Assembly: GCF_011764505.1 (NCBI RefSeq)
Contig: NZ_AP022839.1
Span: 727,001 to 791,000, forward strand
DNA from: Legionella antarctica
Lineage (GTDB): Bacteria; Pseudomonadota; Gammaproteobacteria; Legionellales; Legionellaceae
Length of the DNA stretch: 64,000 nt
Direction of reading: 5' to 3'
Below are positions 39,660-49,292 of this stretch, piece after piece. The notes below the pieces were generated by a model, which did not search any database, was not told the origin of the DNA, and worked only from the letters and a program-made list of their open reading frames with translations. How positions within the stretch are numbered: the stretch's first letter is position 1; each line of letters opens with the position of its first letter. A program made the translations under genes and the position numbers.

Positions 39660-40661
39660 ATGTTGGTATTAGGTATTGAGTCCTCTTGTGATGAAACAGG
39701 ACTGGCTGTTTATGATTCGGATTCAGGTTTATTAGCTCATGCACTGCATTCACAAATTGAAACCCACAAGGTGCATGGCGGGGTTGTGCCCGAACTGGCA
39801 TCCAGAGATCATGTTAATTATTTAATCCCTTTAGCAGACCAGGTTCTCAAAGAGGCCCAACTTAATAAAAAAGATCTGGATGGGATCGCTTATACAGCTG
39901 GACCGGGTTTAATTGGTGCCTTACTGGTAGGCTCCTGCTTTGCAAAAAGTTTGGCGTATGCCTTAAATATCCCTGCCTTGGGAATTCACCATTTAGAAGC
40001 ACATTTATTAGCCGCAAAAATGGAAACTCCTGCACTGGAATTTCCATTTATTGCCCTTTTGGTTTCTGGAGGTCACTGCCAATTAATTGAAGTAATCAAC
40101 TTGGGTGAGTATCGGTTATTGGGTGATACTCTGGATGATGCAGTAGGAGAGGCTTTTGATAAAACAGCCAAACTTATGGGTATTCCTTATCCGGGTGGGG
40201 CTGTACTTGCCCGACTTGCCGACCAATGCAAGTCAACCCCTTATCGTTTTCCGCGCCCTATGACCGATAGGCCTGGATTGGACTTTAGTTTCAGCGGATT
40301 AAAAACCCATGCCTTGACTACCTGGAATCAAAGCGGGAAAGAAGAAAAAGATCGATTGGAAATTGCTAAAGCATTTCAGCAAGCAGTGGTAGATACATTA
40401 ATTATTAAATGTAAAAGGGCAATAGAACAATCTTCTTGTACCCGTTTGGTAGTCGCCGGAGGGGTAGGAGCTAATAAAGCCTTGCGGCTTGCCCTGCAGG
40501 AATGGATTAAAAGTATTAATGGACAGGTTTATTTTCCTGCTCTTGAATATTGTACTGACAATGGGGCTATGGTCGCTTATGCCGGTTGTTTGCGAATGTT
40601 GCGTGGGGAAAAAGATGCAGGATCTGGGGTCGATGTCAAAGCTCGTTGGCCTTTGGCTTGA
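39660..40661 (+). CDS. tsaD: tRNA N6-threonylcarbamoyladenosine synthase subunit TsaD
   Basis: 333 residues from ATG 39660, which has GAGG upstream; the 27-bp longer frame start lacks one. It is a Kae1/Qri7 family protein with [19 protein letters not shown] (ATPase fold), metal-binding HHLEAH (about residues 109-114), VSGGHCQL and [12 protein letters not shown]. With TsaB, TsaC and TsaE it makes t6A37 in ANN-decoding tRNAs. A TATAAT at 39604-39609 lies at a suitable distance but with a poor -35. Conserved location next to rpsU, as in many proteobacteria. Confidence 0.97.
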   Translation: MLVLGIESSCDETGLAVYDSDSGLLAHALHSQIETHKVHGGVVPELASRDHVNYLIPLADQVLKEAQLNKKDLDGIAYTAGPGLIGALLVGSCFAKSLAYALNIPALGIHHLEAHLLAAKMETPALEFPFIALLVSGGHCQLIEVINLGEYRLLGDTLDDAVGEAFDKTAKLMGIPYPGGAVLARLADQCKSTPYRFPRPMTDRPGLDFSFSGLKTHALTTWNQSGKEEKDRLEIAKAFQQAVVDTLIIKCKRAIEQSSCTRLVVAGGVGANKALRLALQEWIKSINGQVYFPALEYCTDNGAMVAYAGCLRMLRGEKDAGSGVDVKARWPLA

Positions 40662-40738
40662 TATTCTTTACTTTTGAATGCTAACAACCTGAGGGTTACT
40701 GAAGCCAAATAATTATTTTACCCTTTTATTAATTATAC

Positions 40739-40779
40739 CCGCTTGCTCTTACATTGAGTGTAAGCAAGAGAGTTTTGAA
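40739..40779 (+). terminator. possible terminator after tsaD
   Basis: CTTACA and TGTAAG form a 6-bp stem around TTGAG, extended past a 2-nt bulge by CTTG/CAAG, followed by GAGAGTTTTG. The T run is short. It lies 80 bp beyond the tsaD stop. Confidence 0.35.
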
Positions 40780-40887
40780 GTAGATGTAATGCTGCATTGA
40801 GGGGCTCTCTTGCTAGTGCTCGAGGTGACCTACATCTATTGAGCCTGGGATGTCATATAGTTGGTTCGAGATGTCTTGTGTTGCCAT

Positions 40888-42945
40888 CTAAGTACCAATA
40901 GAGGAATGAGCAGAAACAGCCTGATGATTTGGTTCACTTTGGGCCGTGAGTGCAGGGAGCACTGCATTTTTGAATGCCTCTGCGTAGGCATCAGGGCTTT
41001 GTACAAGATGAGCATATACATCATAAGGCAGGTTTTTAGCATTGTCGCTATTTCCCCCTAAACGAATATCCCCGAGATTGACTTTGCCATCAGTGTAGTA
41101 TGAGACCATACTCCTCGCTTCCCATTGCAAAATAGCTCCCGTACCTCTGATAAATGGATAAGAGCGAACAAGATAGAAGATTAGGTTACCTAATTCAGTT
41201 ACAAACTCCTCATTATTGTATTCCTTGTTTCTACATTTTTCTAAAAAATGATTATCGAAAAATTGCAACATCTTTTCATAATCATTTCGGTTCAGTATAG
41301 AAAATTGAACAGCCACTTTGGTGGGTTTGAGAGTGGAATTTTTGGATCTTTTAAATGTTGTTGTCATCACTTCATCTGGAAGCTCGATCTCATCACCATC
41401 ATTAAGTTTTAGAGACAATTTATGAATTTGTTTCACCTCAAATATATCTTGGGATTGTTCAAGATCAGCCACACCCGTTAAAGCAGAATAATCATATTCC
41501 CTGCATATAATTTTGGAAACAAAAGGAAATAAGGAGGTGTTTATTACTGATTTATTATCGTTGGCATAAGTATCTATGTTGGATTTTCTTATTCTATCAC
41601 CGCCAAAATTCCGAAAAATCGCAGACTCTTTACGGAGTGAGGCAATAGTTTGTCTTGTTTCGGCCGCAAATTTTAACAGTTCTGCCAAAGATTTGTTTTC
41701 TTTGAGCATGGTGACAAGCCTGTTCTCAACACCTATGCAGAAAATACTCCACATCCGTTTATAGCTTTCTTCATCCTGACTTGCAGAACCAAAAAACATG
41801 TAACCAGTGACCGAGGTTCTGGCAGGGCAGGATTTATCTATAAACGAATCAGTCGCCAGAAGGGGGATGAGAGTCTCCTGCATTAAAAGACTAAGTTGCT
41901 CGAGAGAGCTGATCTGCTTACGAAGTAGGATTAATTTTTTATGTGCGTCCTCTGCTGGTAACTGTAATATTCTCTCTAGTGCCTCAAAATTAGCATCATT
42001 AAGCAGATCATATTCAGACAGTACGGTTAAGATTTCCGAAATACGGTTAAAATTTGCATAAATCGATTTTAATTCTTCTATTTCTGTTAATTGAGTGTGC
42101 TCTGGGGCAAACTTCGAATATATTGTTTGAATGAACGCTCTATTTTCCTCATCATGTCCTGGAATACAAGTTAATAAATCAGCAAAATTAAGTTCATATT
42201 GTTGAATTTTTTTTGAATAGTAGGCAGGTGTTAGTTTTTCGGCACACAATGTTAGTTCCTTGATACATGCAACAGTAGCGGCTTTAAACAGGTTGATACC
42301 CAGGAGATTCACGTCAAAAGAAGCAGAGTAACCTTGTTCTAAAGAAATAATATCACTATCTGCATGAGGATAATCGGCCTCCAGTTGTTCAAGTACTCTT
42401 TGAAGTTCCTCAATGTCTTTGATTAATAACTTATGGATTAATGTAACCTCTTCACCTGATGGGATTTTTGACATATCCCGGGCAAAGTTAGAACCTTTCA
42501 GCCAATCAGTTGATAATTTCTCTAGCAAGTATTTGGGGGTGTATTTCTGTTCGTATTCTTTCAATACTGCAGACAAGCCAATTATGTAGTTTTTTAAAAC
42601 GTTTGCTTCTGAATCAGCTTCTCCAGTTTGGGCATCATTTATAGTCAGCATTTTATTTAATGATAATTGACGGATGATTTTTTTGATTTGTACTTTCTCC
42701 AGAAAGTCTAATCTGTAGCCGGCACCATCCATAACTATTTTTTTAAATTGATGTTTAGTTTGCGAATCGACAAGATAAGTAACAGGTTCTTCTTCAGCAA
42801 TGGAGAACCTTTCTAGAAGGATTTTCTCAGTTATTTGGTCTGGATGACTGTTGTCAAGAATAAATTCAATTGCCTCTAATCTCAGATAGGGGATCAGTCC
42901 CCAGTGGCTAAAGACATCTGATGTGAATCGAAAATTAATTTTCAT
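40888..42945 (-). CDS. large hypothetical protein, putative effector
   Basis: A 685-residue soluble protein with no signal peptide or membrane segment. It is mostly helical, with coiled-coil-like stretches (IEELQRVLEQLEADYPHADS, LRKQISSLEQLSLLMQETLI). The C-terminal quarter contains EFVTELGNLIFYLVRSYPFI, RGTGAILQWEARSMVSYY and a low-complexity polar end. The YPFxRGTGA stretch follows a hydrophobic helix. It superficially resembles a degenerate Fic motif or the RGxGAI patterns of some effector toxins. I cannot name the family. It sits alone between tsaD and plsY, where my recollection of L. pneumophila places an effector gene, so effector status is inferred. Confidence 0.6.
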   Translation of the reverse strand: MKINFRFTSDVFSHWGLIPYLRLEAIEFILDNSHPDQITEKILLERFSIAEEEPVTYLVDSQTKHQFKKIVMDGAGYRLDFLEKVQIKKIIRQLSLNKMLTINDAQTGEADSEANVLKNYIIGLSAVLKEYEQKYTPKYLLEKLSTDWLKGSNFARDMSKIPSGEEVTLIHKLLIKDIEELQRVLEQLEADYPHADSDIISLEQGYSASFDVNLLGINLFKAATVACIKELTLCAEKLTPAYYSKKIQQYELNFADLLTCIPGHDEENRAFIQTIYSKFAPEHTQLTEIEELKSIYANFNRISEILTVLSEYDLLNDANFEALERILQLPAEDAHKKLILLRKQISSLEQLSLLMQETLIPLLATDSFIDKSCPARTSVTGYMFFGSASQDEESYKRMWSIFCIGVENRLVTMLKENKSLAELLKFAAETRQTIASLRKESAIFRNFGGDRIRKSNIDTYANDNKSVINTSLFPFVSKIICREYDYSALTGVADLEQSQDIFEVKQIHKLSLKLNDGDEIELPDEVMTTTFKRSKNSTLKPTKVAVQFSILNRNDYEKMLQFFDNHFLEKCRNKEYNNEEFVTELGNLIFYLVRSYPFIRGTGAILQWEARSMVSYYTDGKVNLGDIRLGGNSDNAKNLPYDVYAHLVQSPDAYAEAFKNAVLPALTAQSEPNHQAVSAHSSIGT

Positions 42946-42996
42946 TTTCTTTTTTCTGCAGCAAAGAATTGTTATTAATAATTATAGTTGGTTCAT

Positions 42997-43878
42997 TTAC
43001 TCCTTGGGGCTTTCTAATGGAGTTTTTCTATTCGGTTTAGCAGTTTTTATTGGTTTTTTTGCTACTTTCTTGGTGGGTTTCTCGTTAATGACTGGCTTAT
43101 CAGCTGTTGTTTTTATTTTCTTTGATGGTTCCTTTCTATTGCTCATTTTTTTTGCTTTAATGTTAACTGATTTTATTTCTTTAATCGGCGTTTTTGTTTC
43201 AAGAAGTGGTATTTCCTGAACCATCTGCTCCTCTGTTTCTTTACCATTCATATCCGGTGATGCTTCCATCACTTCTTCTATCACATTGGTTTTTAAGTTG
43301 ATTTTAGGTTCTATACCATCGAGAAGCCGGGTAATGTTATTTCTATGTTTGAAGAGCACAAGCAGAGCCATAATAATCAGTGGGGGAAAAATACCAAAAT
43401 GAGGTATTAGTAATAAGGTATAAAAAGGCGCCAGAGTAATGGCAACCATCGATGCTAAAGAGGAGTAACGGCTAAATTTAGCTACTAATAGCCAGGTAGC
43501 AGCAACCATAACACCAATTATGAAGTGAAAACCTAACAAAGCGCCTATAGCTGTAGCTACACCTTTTCCACCTTTGAATTCAAAGAAAACTGGATACATA
43601 TGGCCAACTACTGCGGCTAAAGCAGTAAAGGCTACAATGACTGCATCGGCATCGAAAATTTTGGCTATTAATACAGGAATCGTTCCTTTAAGAAGATCTG
43701 CAAGCATTACCAAGGCAGCATAATTTTTACCGGCAATACGCAAAACATTGGTCGCTCCAGGATTTTTAGAGCCTTTCATGCGCGGGTCAGGTAATGCAAA
43801 CAAACGACAAACGATGACCGCGGAGCAAAAAGATCCCATCAGATATCCAATAGTTACAAATAGTATAAACCAAATCAC
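42997..43878 (-). CDS. plsY: acyl-phosphate glycerol-3-phosphate acyltransferase PlsY with C-terminal extension
   Basis: Residues 1 to about 195 are a standard five-helix PlsY with the three active-site motifs: MGSFCSAVIVCRLF, GSKNPGATNVLRIAGK and FFEFKGGKGVATAIGALLG. It acylates glycerol-3-phosphate from acyl-phosphate, the first step of phospholipid synthesis. The remaining 95 residues are unlike the family, which normally ends near 200. They form an acidic linker followed by a Lys/Pro/Thr-rich tail (KEPSKKIKTTADKPV, KPTKKVAKKPIKTAKP) that would lie outside the membrane. The frame is continuous with no sign of fusion to another known domain. Confidence 0.93.
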   Translation of the reverse strand: MIWFILFVTIGYLMGSFCSAVIVCRLFALPDPRMKGSKNPGATNVLRIAGKNYAALVMLADLLKGTIPVLIAKIFDADAVIVAFTALAAVVGHMYPVFFEFKGGKGVATAIGALLGFHFIIGVMVAATWLLVAKFSRYSSLASMVAITLAPFYTLLLIPHFGIFPPLIIMALLVLFKHRNNITRLLDGIEPKINLKTNVIEEVMEASPDMNGKETEEQMVQEIPLLETKTPIKEIKSVNIKAKKMSNRKEPSKKIKTTADKPVINEKPTKKVAKKPIKTAKPNRKTPLESPKE

Positions 43879-43996
43879 CGATCGCTCCTTTTTGGAAGTA
43901 ATTTTATTATCAGGGAAACTTTATTTGCAAGCAACTTAAAGTTTTTTAATCACTTAGAAAATATTAAAGAACCTATCTAAAAGCTTAGCAGAGTAC

Positions 43997-45124
43997 TTAA
44001 GGTAAAAACAGAGCCTGGAGATCATTAGTATAACGTCTGCCCAGTGCGGTAACCTGCCAATAAGCATTAGTTAATAAAACAAGGTTTTTATTTTGGGCGA
44101 GCTTGAGCTTCGGTAAAAGAGTAGTTATTTCCAATCCTGTTGTTGCAGTGAATAATTCCAAGGGAACAGGCTGCTCTAGTCGTGTGGCGTTTAACATAAA
44201 TTCAAATACGAGCTCATCGCCTTCAACATGCTCCAGGCCTGCGAGAAAGGGCTTTTCCGGATTTTGATAATCTTTCGGTTGGCGTTGTTTGCGTGTTCTC
44301 AATATGCCCGTAGGAGTTGAGAGTTTTCCATGAGCTCCTGCTCCTATTCCAAAATAGTCGCCGAATAGCCAATAATTTAAATTATGTTGTGCCTGGTAAT
44401 TGGGTTTAGAAAAGGCAGAAATTTCATAGCGCGTTAATCCTGAATCTTGTAAAAGGAGAAACCCTTGCTCCTCTAGCCAATATGCATCGTCTTCAGAAGG
44501 AAGAGGGGGCTTTTCTTTGTAAAACACGGTGTTTGGTTCAATAGTCAACTGATACCAGGAGAGATGTTCCGGTTGGTAGGTTATGGCAGCAACAAGATCT
44601 GCAATACCTTGAGAAATGCTTTGATTCGGTAAACCATGCATGATATCCAGATTCAGGTTGTCAAAGCCTGCTTTTCGTGCGGCCTCGATGGCGCAATGGG
44701 CTTGTTTTTCATCATGAATTCGTCCCAAGGCCTTTAAGTGAACTGGATTGAAACTTTGAATACCTAAAGACAGGCGATTAATGCCCAGTTGTCTGTAATC
44801 AGTAAAACGTTGTTGCTCTACACTTCCTGGATTAGCTTCCATTGTGATTTCAATGTGTTGAGCAAAAGGCAGAATTTTTTTTAATTCAGTAAATAAGATG
44901 TCGTACGCTTCTGCAGAAAAAAGACTGGGCGTGCCGCCGCCAATAAAGATGGAGCTAATTTCTCGTGCATTGAAACGTGAAACGTCCGTTTGTAAATCAG
45001 CAATTAGTGCCTGAACATAGTGTTGTTCAGGTAATTGTTCCGGACTCTTATGGGAATTAAAATCGCAGTAAGGGCATTTTCGAATGCACCAGGGAATGTG
45101 AACATACAAAGATAAAGGAAGCAT
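43997..45124 (-). CDS. hemW: heme chaperone HemW (radical SAM)
   Basis: A 375-residue HemN-like protein. It has C13-x3-C17-x2-C20 in VHIPWCIRKCPYCDFNSH, binding the 4Fe-4S cluster. Next come FIGGGTPSLF, EANPGSV and RLSLGIQSFNPVHLKALGR, then the HemN C-terminal domain. The short N-terminus and the residues around the Cys motif fit HemW, which inserts heme into respiratory enzymes, rather than coproporphyrinogen oxidase HemN. It is divergent from nudE. Confidence 0.94.
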   Translation of the reverse strand: MLPLSLYVHIPWCIRKCPYCDFNSHKSPEQLPEQHYVQALIADLQTDVSRFNAREISSIFIGGGTPSLFSAEAYDILFTELKKILPFAQHIEITMEANPGSVEQQRFTDYRQLGINRLSLGIQSFNPVHLKALGRIHDEKQAHCAIEAARKAGFDNLNLDIMHGLPNQSISQGIADLVAAITYQPEHLSWYQLTIEPNTVFYKEKPPLPSEDDAYWLEEQGFLLLQDSGLTRYEISAFSKPNYQAQHNLNYWLFGDYFGIGAGAHGKLSTPTGILRTRKQRQPKDYQNPEKPFLAGLEHVEGDELVFEFMLNATRLEQPVPLELFTATTGLEITTLLPKLKLAQNKNLVLLTNAYWQVTALGRRYTNDLQALFLP

Positions 45125-45204
45125 TAATTTTTTTAGACTGGCTTGTTTGGGAATGCAATAGTATCATGATAGCAGTTTTGTCACCAAATAAGTGATACCA
45201 GACC

Positions 45205-45753
45205 ATGCGGGAAAAACCCATATGCACAAGGAAAACAGTGATTGCTAAATCGCGTTTGTTTACCGTGGAAGAGATGCATTTGCAGTTTTCTAATGGTGCC
45301 CAAAGAGTTTTTGAGCGGTTAAAAAGCCATGGACATGGAGCTGTGCTTATAGTTGCACTAACTCCAGGTGAGTCATTACTGTTGGTCAGGGAATATGCCG
45401 CAGGTACTGATCGCTATGAGTTGGGTTTTCCAAAGGGAATTATCGAGCGTGGCGAAACTCCTGAGGAGGCCGCAAATAGAGAATTGCGCGAGGAAACGGG
45501 TTATGCCGCAAAAGAAGTGCACTGGGTTCGTTCGATGACGATTGCACCTGGTTATTTGGGCGCCCACATTGAATTAGTGGTCGCCCAGGGTTTGTATTCG
45601 TCCCCTTTACCAGGGGACGAGCCAGAACCTCCTGAACTTGTAGAATGGCCCTTAAATGCAGGAATGGAGCTATTAGAAAAACCAGATTTTACAGAGGCGC
45701 GCAGTATCGCTGCGCTATTTTTAATTAAAGAGTGGTTGAATAAGAGGAAATAA
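45205..45753 (+). CDS. nudE: ADP compounds hydrolase NudE
   Basis: A 182-residue NUDIX hydrolase with a perfect Nudix box at residues 78-100 (G78, E84, R92-E93, E96-E97, G99). The flanking YELGFPKG and [20 protein letters not shown] match NudE, which cleaves ADP-ribose, NADH and Ap3A. It is one base upstream of mdh, so the two are probably a bicistronic unit. Confidence 0.92.
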   Translation: MREKPICTRKTVIAKSRLFTVEEMHLQFSNGAQRVFERLKSHGHGAVLIVALTPGESLLLVREYAAGTDRYELGFPKGIIERGETPEEAANRELREETGYAAKEVHWVRSMTIAPGYLGAHIELVVAQGLYSSPLPGDEPEPPELVEWPLNAGMELLEKPDFTEARSIAALFLIKEWLNKRK

Positions 45754-45754
45754 T

Positions 45755-46747
45755 ATGGCGAGTAATCGAATTAGAGTTGCTGTTACAGGCGCTGCAGGAC
45801 AAATTGGCTATGCTTTACTATTTCGTATTGCATCAGGTCAAATGTTTGGCGCTCAAACCGAGATTGAATTAAATTTGCTTGAGCTTGAGCCTGCTCTTCC
45901 TGCTTTGGAAGGGGTTGCTATGGAGCTTGATGATTGCGCATTCCCATTGTTAAAGAGAGTCATGTGTACTGCTGATATGAACAAGGCAATGGATGGTGTC
46001 AATTGGGCCTTGTTAGTAGGTTCGGTGCCGCGTAAACAAGGTATGGAGCGTTCTGATTTACTACAAATTAATGGTGGGATTTTTACGAAACAAGGTCAAG
46101 CTATCAATGATAACGCTAGTGATGACGTAAGGGTATTTGTCGTTGGGAATCCTTGTAACACCAACTGCTTGATTGCGATGCATCACGCGAAAGATGTGCC
46201 TAATGACCGATTTTATGCAATGACCACCCTGGATGAATTAAGGGCACGTACTCAATTGGCAAAAAAAGCAGGAGTCGATATTACTGTTGTAACCCAAATG
46301 ACGATTTGGGGGAACCATTCGGCTACTCAATATCCTGATTTTTATAATGCCAAGATTAATGGTGTTTCTGCTGCTCAAGTAATTACTGATGAAAGCTGGT
46401 TGAAAGATACTTTTGTTTCTACGGTACAACAACGTGGGGCTGCGGTTATCAAAGCACGAGGTTCTTCTTCAGCTGCTTCCGCTGCAAATGCTATTATTAC
46501 GGGGGTGAACCATTTAGTAAATGATACCCCTGCTGGAGAATCATTTTCCATGTGTCGGCGATCTAACGGTGAGTACGGGGTAGATGAAGGGTTGATTTTC
46601 TCTCTTCCCTGCCGTCGTGAGCAGAGTGAGTTAAAAGTGGTTGAGGGCTTAACACTGAATGCTTACAGTCAGGAAAAATTCAATCTGACTTTAAATGAAT
46701 TAAGACAGGAACGTGACACGGTTAAATCTTTAGGATTATTGGATTAA
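45755..46747 (+). CDS. mdh: malate dehydrogenase
   Basis: A 330-residue cytosolic-type NAD malate dehydrogenase: [19 protein letters not shown] (nucleotide fold), [19 protein letters not shown] (mobile loop), [25 protein letters not shown] (Asp/Arg) and [13 protein letters not shown] (catalytic His). It converts malate and oxaloacetate in the TCA cycle. Translation is likely coupled to nudE through the 1-bp gap. A short stem-loop follows. Confidence 0.97.
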   Translation: MASNRIRVAVTGAAGQIGYALLFRIASGQMFGAQTEIELNLLELEPALPALEGVAMELDDCAFPLLKRVMCTADMNKAMDGVNWALLVGSVPRKQGMERSDLLQINGGIFTKQGQAINDNASDDVRVFVVGNPCNTNCLIAMHHAKDVPNDRFYAMTTLDELRARTQLAKKAGVDITVVTQMTIWGNHSATQYPDFYNAKINGVSAAQVITDESWLKDTFVSTVQQRGAAVIKARGSSSAASAANAIITGVNHLVNDTPAGESFSMCRRSNGEYGVDEGLIFSLPCRREQSELKVVEGLTLNAYSQEKFNLTLNELRQERDTVKSLGLLD

Positions 46748-46764
46748 TTCTCTAGCGCTTTAAG

Positions 46765-46790
46765 CCTTCTCGGGTTCAGGCTCGAGAAGG
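46765..46790. terminator. stem-loop between mdh and a convergent gene
   Basis: CCTTCTCG (46765-46772) and CGAGAAGG (46783-46790) form an 8-bp perfect stem with a 10-nt loop. It lies between the mdh stop and the stop of the convergent gene. No T tract is seen on either side. It is plausibly a bidirectional 3' end. Confidence 0.45.
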
Positions 46791-46794
46791 TTGC

Positions 46795-47643
46795 TCATAA
46801 ATGCGGTTTTAACAATTCACTTTCCTGATGAGAATCAGATGTTATTGGCTGGGTCTGACGACTTGTATAACGTTCACTTTGATATATTTGAAAAAATGTA
46901 GAATTCAGCAAAATAGGCTTGGCTTCAGCATTTCGTAATAGAGTAGAGACCGATCGGCCATTAGACATAATATCGTTAAGGGTATTAACCAGTTGCTCTG
47001 CTTGTTCAAATGGCTGCCCTGATCTGGGTGAAAAATGTGCAATGTGTTGTATTATAGATTTTGCAATTTGTTGATCGGTTAAATAGAAAATTAATCGGCT
47101 GCGGCATACTTTGATAAAGTTTTTTTCTGAATCGATAATCAAATGAAACAAAAAGTCCGGATATTTTTTTAAATGAGCACTTAATTTTTGGCTAAATCTA
47201 TCCTCATTGCTATTTTTAATCAGCGCCTGAATAATCTCACTGGGTTCCAGTTGAAAAAAAGGTTTTCGGGTTTTGGCTGACAGCCAAGTACTCAGATCGG
47301 GTTCTTGTGCTAACGGATTAAATTGGAATGTAGGTGAGATTTTAGGGTGCGATAAAACCTTATTCCAGTCGATGGTTGGCATTTCATGCATTCTTGCCAA
47401 ATTATCCATACAGCTTTTAATCGAATTAAAACTTATCCGCCACCGCCATTTTTCAATACGGGGAATTGCTTCTTCAATCGCATTTAAAAGGTCAATAAAT
47501 GTATTTTCTGAGCCAGGATTATACCGTTCCGAGGCCTCTTTTAGCCGCTGAACTTCTGGATAAGTAAACTTTCCATTCCTCTTAGCCTCCAGGTGAAATA
47601 TAGTTTTTAAAGATTTTAGCAAATCTGAGAAGGGATCTTCCAT
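46795..47643 (-). CDS. hypothetical protein in the mavF position, putative effector
   Basis: 282 residues, soluble, helical, no signal peptide. Trp/Arg-rich segment RIEKWRWRISFNSIKSCMDN, then KPFFQLEPSEIIQALIKNSN, and a Ser/Glu-rich C-terminus (ITSDSHQESELLKPHL) of the polar, E-rich kind associated with Dot/Icm translocation. It lies between mdh and ahpC, where L. pneumophila (as I recall) has the effector gene mavF. I did not verify homology. AAGGA lies 9 bases upstream of ATG 47643. Function unknown. Confidence 0.6.
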   Translation of the reverse strand: MEDPFSDLLKSLKTIFHLEAKRNGKFTYPEVQRLKEASERYNPGSENTFIDLLNAIEEAIPRIEKWRWRISFNSIKSCMDNLARMHEMPTIDWNKVLSHPKISPTFQFNPLAQEPDLSTWLSAKTRKPFFQLEPSEIIQALIKNSNEDRFSQKLSAHLKKYPDFLFHLIIDSEKNFIKVCRSRLIFYLTDQQIAKSIIQHIAHFSPRSGQPFEQAEQLVNTLNDIMSNGRSVSTLLRNAEAKPILLNSTFFQIYQSERYTSRQTQPITSDSHQESELLKPHL

Positions 47644-48077
47644 ACAAATATTCCTTATTAGCCCTTCTTTAAAAATAGTTTATAAAAACCATAAACGCCA
47701 AATTTTTCGCACAATGATTTTAAAAGCTCATTATCAATCAATTAAAACTATTGGTTTAATAAAGATAATTGATTTTATTTATTGATTGATTTAATCCAAG
47801 CTTAACGATGAGACAAGAATTTATTTAACGAGGAGAAACCAATGATTACTTTAGGTAATAAATTCCCCGCATTTCAAATAAAAGCAACAGTGAGTAATGA
47901 CCTGAATGATATGGGTCCGCATGTCTGGAACAAAATTAAGGAAAAATAAGAGCTATTCATCCATCATTTATAGTTAAAAATTCACTCAAATTAACCTATT
48001 TAAACCTACTCAATACCGTATGAATAGTGATTGCTACTACGAATTGTCTTAGGTCATTTTACCACAACTCTATCAGA

Positions 48078-48154
48078 ATGACTTATCCACAAGTCCACAG
48101 GTCAGGAGAGCTTCACTTTCTCGTATAGGCCTGTGGGCCTTGTGGGTAAGTCAT
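48078..48154. repeat. 77-nt palindrome with a DnaA-box match in IS3-B copy 2
   Basis: Mirror of 33461-33537. TTATCCACA, an exact DnaA-box consensus, lies at 48083-48091. The arms pair over about 24 positions. Confidence 0.85.
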
Positions 48155-48172
48155 GACGCTCTCATTTAGGGT

Positions 48173-49018
48173 TTATGGTCTTTTCCGGCCATAATACACC
48201 TCTGCGGGCGTTAAATAATTAAAGGACTGGTGAAGCCTTCGGTTATTATAATACTCAAAATACTCCGTTAAGGCCAGCTCAACCTCTTCAATTGTATCAA
48301 AATCATACCGGTAGATTTTTTCTTGCTTAACACTACGCCACAATCGCTCGATAAATATATTATCTAAATAACGTCCTCGCCCATCCATGCTGATAGAAAT
48401 GTGGTGAGATTTTAGCGTATTTATCCAATCTTTTGAGGTAAATTGAGAACCCTGATCCGTGTTAAAGATCTCACAACGCGAATGCAGCAAAGCGTTTCTA
48501 AGCGCCTCAATACAAAATTCAGCCTCCATAGTAGGTGAAATAGCCCATCCAATCACATAACGACTATACCAGTCCATAATAGCTACTAAATACACATGCT
48601 TTCCTTTCATGCGGATGTAGGTGATATCTGCGGCCCAAACCTGATTTGGTTTGGTGATATCCACCTCTTTTAATAAATAAGGGAACACCTCATGCTCCTT
48701 ATTGGGAACGCTTGTATTTGGCTTTGGGTAAACAGTCGATAACCCCATCATTTCCATCAACTTTTTTACTCGACGTTTACCAACAGGATAGCCTACTTCT
48801 TTTGACAGCCATCTTGCCCGCTTAATTTTACCTTCACATGGATACTGCAGATAGTGCTCATCAAGTAGCGCCATAAGCGCTTCATCTTCGACAGAAATGG
48901 GCTTGGCACTATAATAATAACTTGAAACAGGCAAGTCTAATAGCAAGCATTGTTCACGAATGGTGAGCTCGGCAAGAGGATCAATCATGACGCGCTTTTC
49001 ATCCAGACTAAAGTTCAT
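48173..49018 (-). CDS. IS3 transposase OrfB (type B), copy 2
   Basis: 281 residues, identical to the product of 32597-33442, with the same DDE blocks (DITYIRMKG, NTDQGSQFTS, IERLWRSVKQE). Intact and presumably active, given the clean insertion it left. Confidence 0.92.
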   Translation of the reverse strand: MNFSLDEKRVMIDPLAELTIREQCLLLDLPVSSYYYSAKPISVEDEALMALLDEHYLQYPCEGKIKRARWLSKEVGYPVGKRRVKKLMEMMGLSTVYPKPNTSVPNKEHEVFPYLLKEVDITKPNQVWAADITYIRMKGKHVYLVAIMDWYSRYVIGWAISPTMEAEFCIEALRNALLHSRCEIFNTDQGSQFTSKDWINTLKSHHISISMDGRGRYLDNIFIERLWRSVKQEKIYRYDFDTIEEVELALTEYFEYYNNRRLHQSFNYLTPAEVYYGRKRP

Positions 49019-49292
49019 GCTTTTTTTTTAGCCAAGATAGCTGCGCTTGAAGTCGACCAATTTCTTGATATAATGCCTCAACAAGCTGCTCTTGGGACTT
49101 GGCTTCTTTTTCATTAGCCCCAGAGAATAAATCGTTAATGGCTTTGATGGCCGATTGCTTCCAAGTTTTTACCTGCGTTGCGTGAACACCGTATTCACTG
49201 GTAATTTGCGCTTGTGTGAGTTTCCCCTCAATCGCAGCTAGCGTTATTTTTGCCTTCTTGGCCGCCGTATAATAAGCTCGCTTTTTAGACAT
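49008..49292 (-). CDS. IS3 transposase OrfA (type B), copy 2
   Basis: 94 residues, identical to the product of 32323-32607. The A9 run near its end (49021-49029 read on the minus strand) is conserved in both copies. Confidence 0.9.
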   Translation of the reverse strand: MSKKRAYYTAAKKAKITLAAIEGKLTQAQITSEYGVHATQVKTWKQSAIKAINDLFSGANEKEAKSQEQLVEALYQEIGRLQAQLSWLKKKHEL

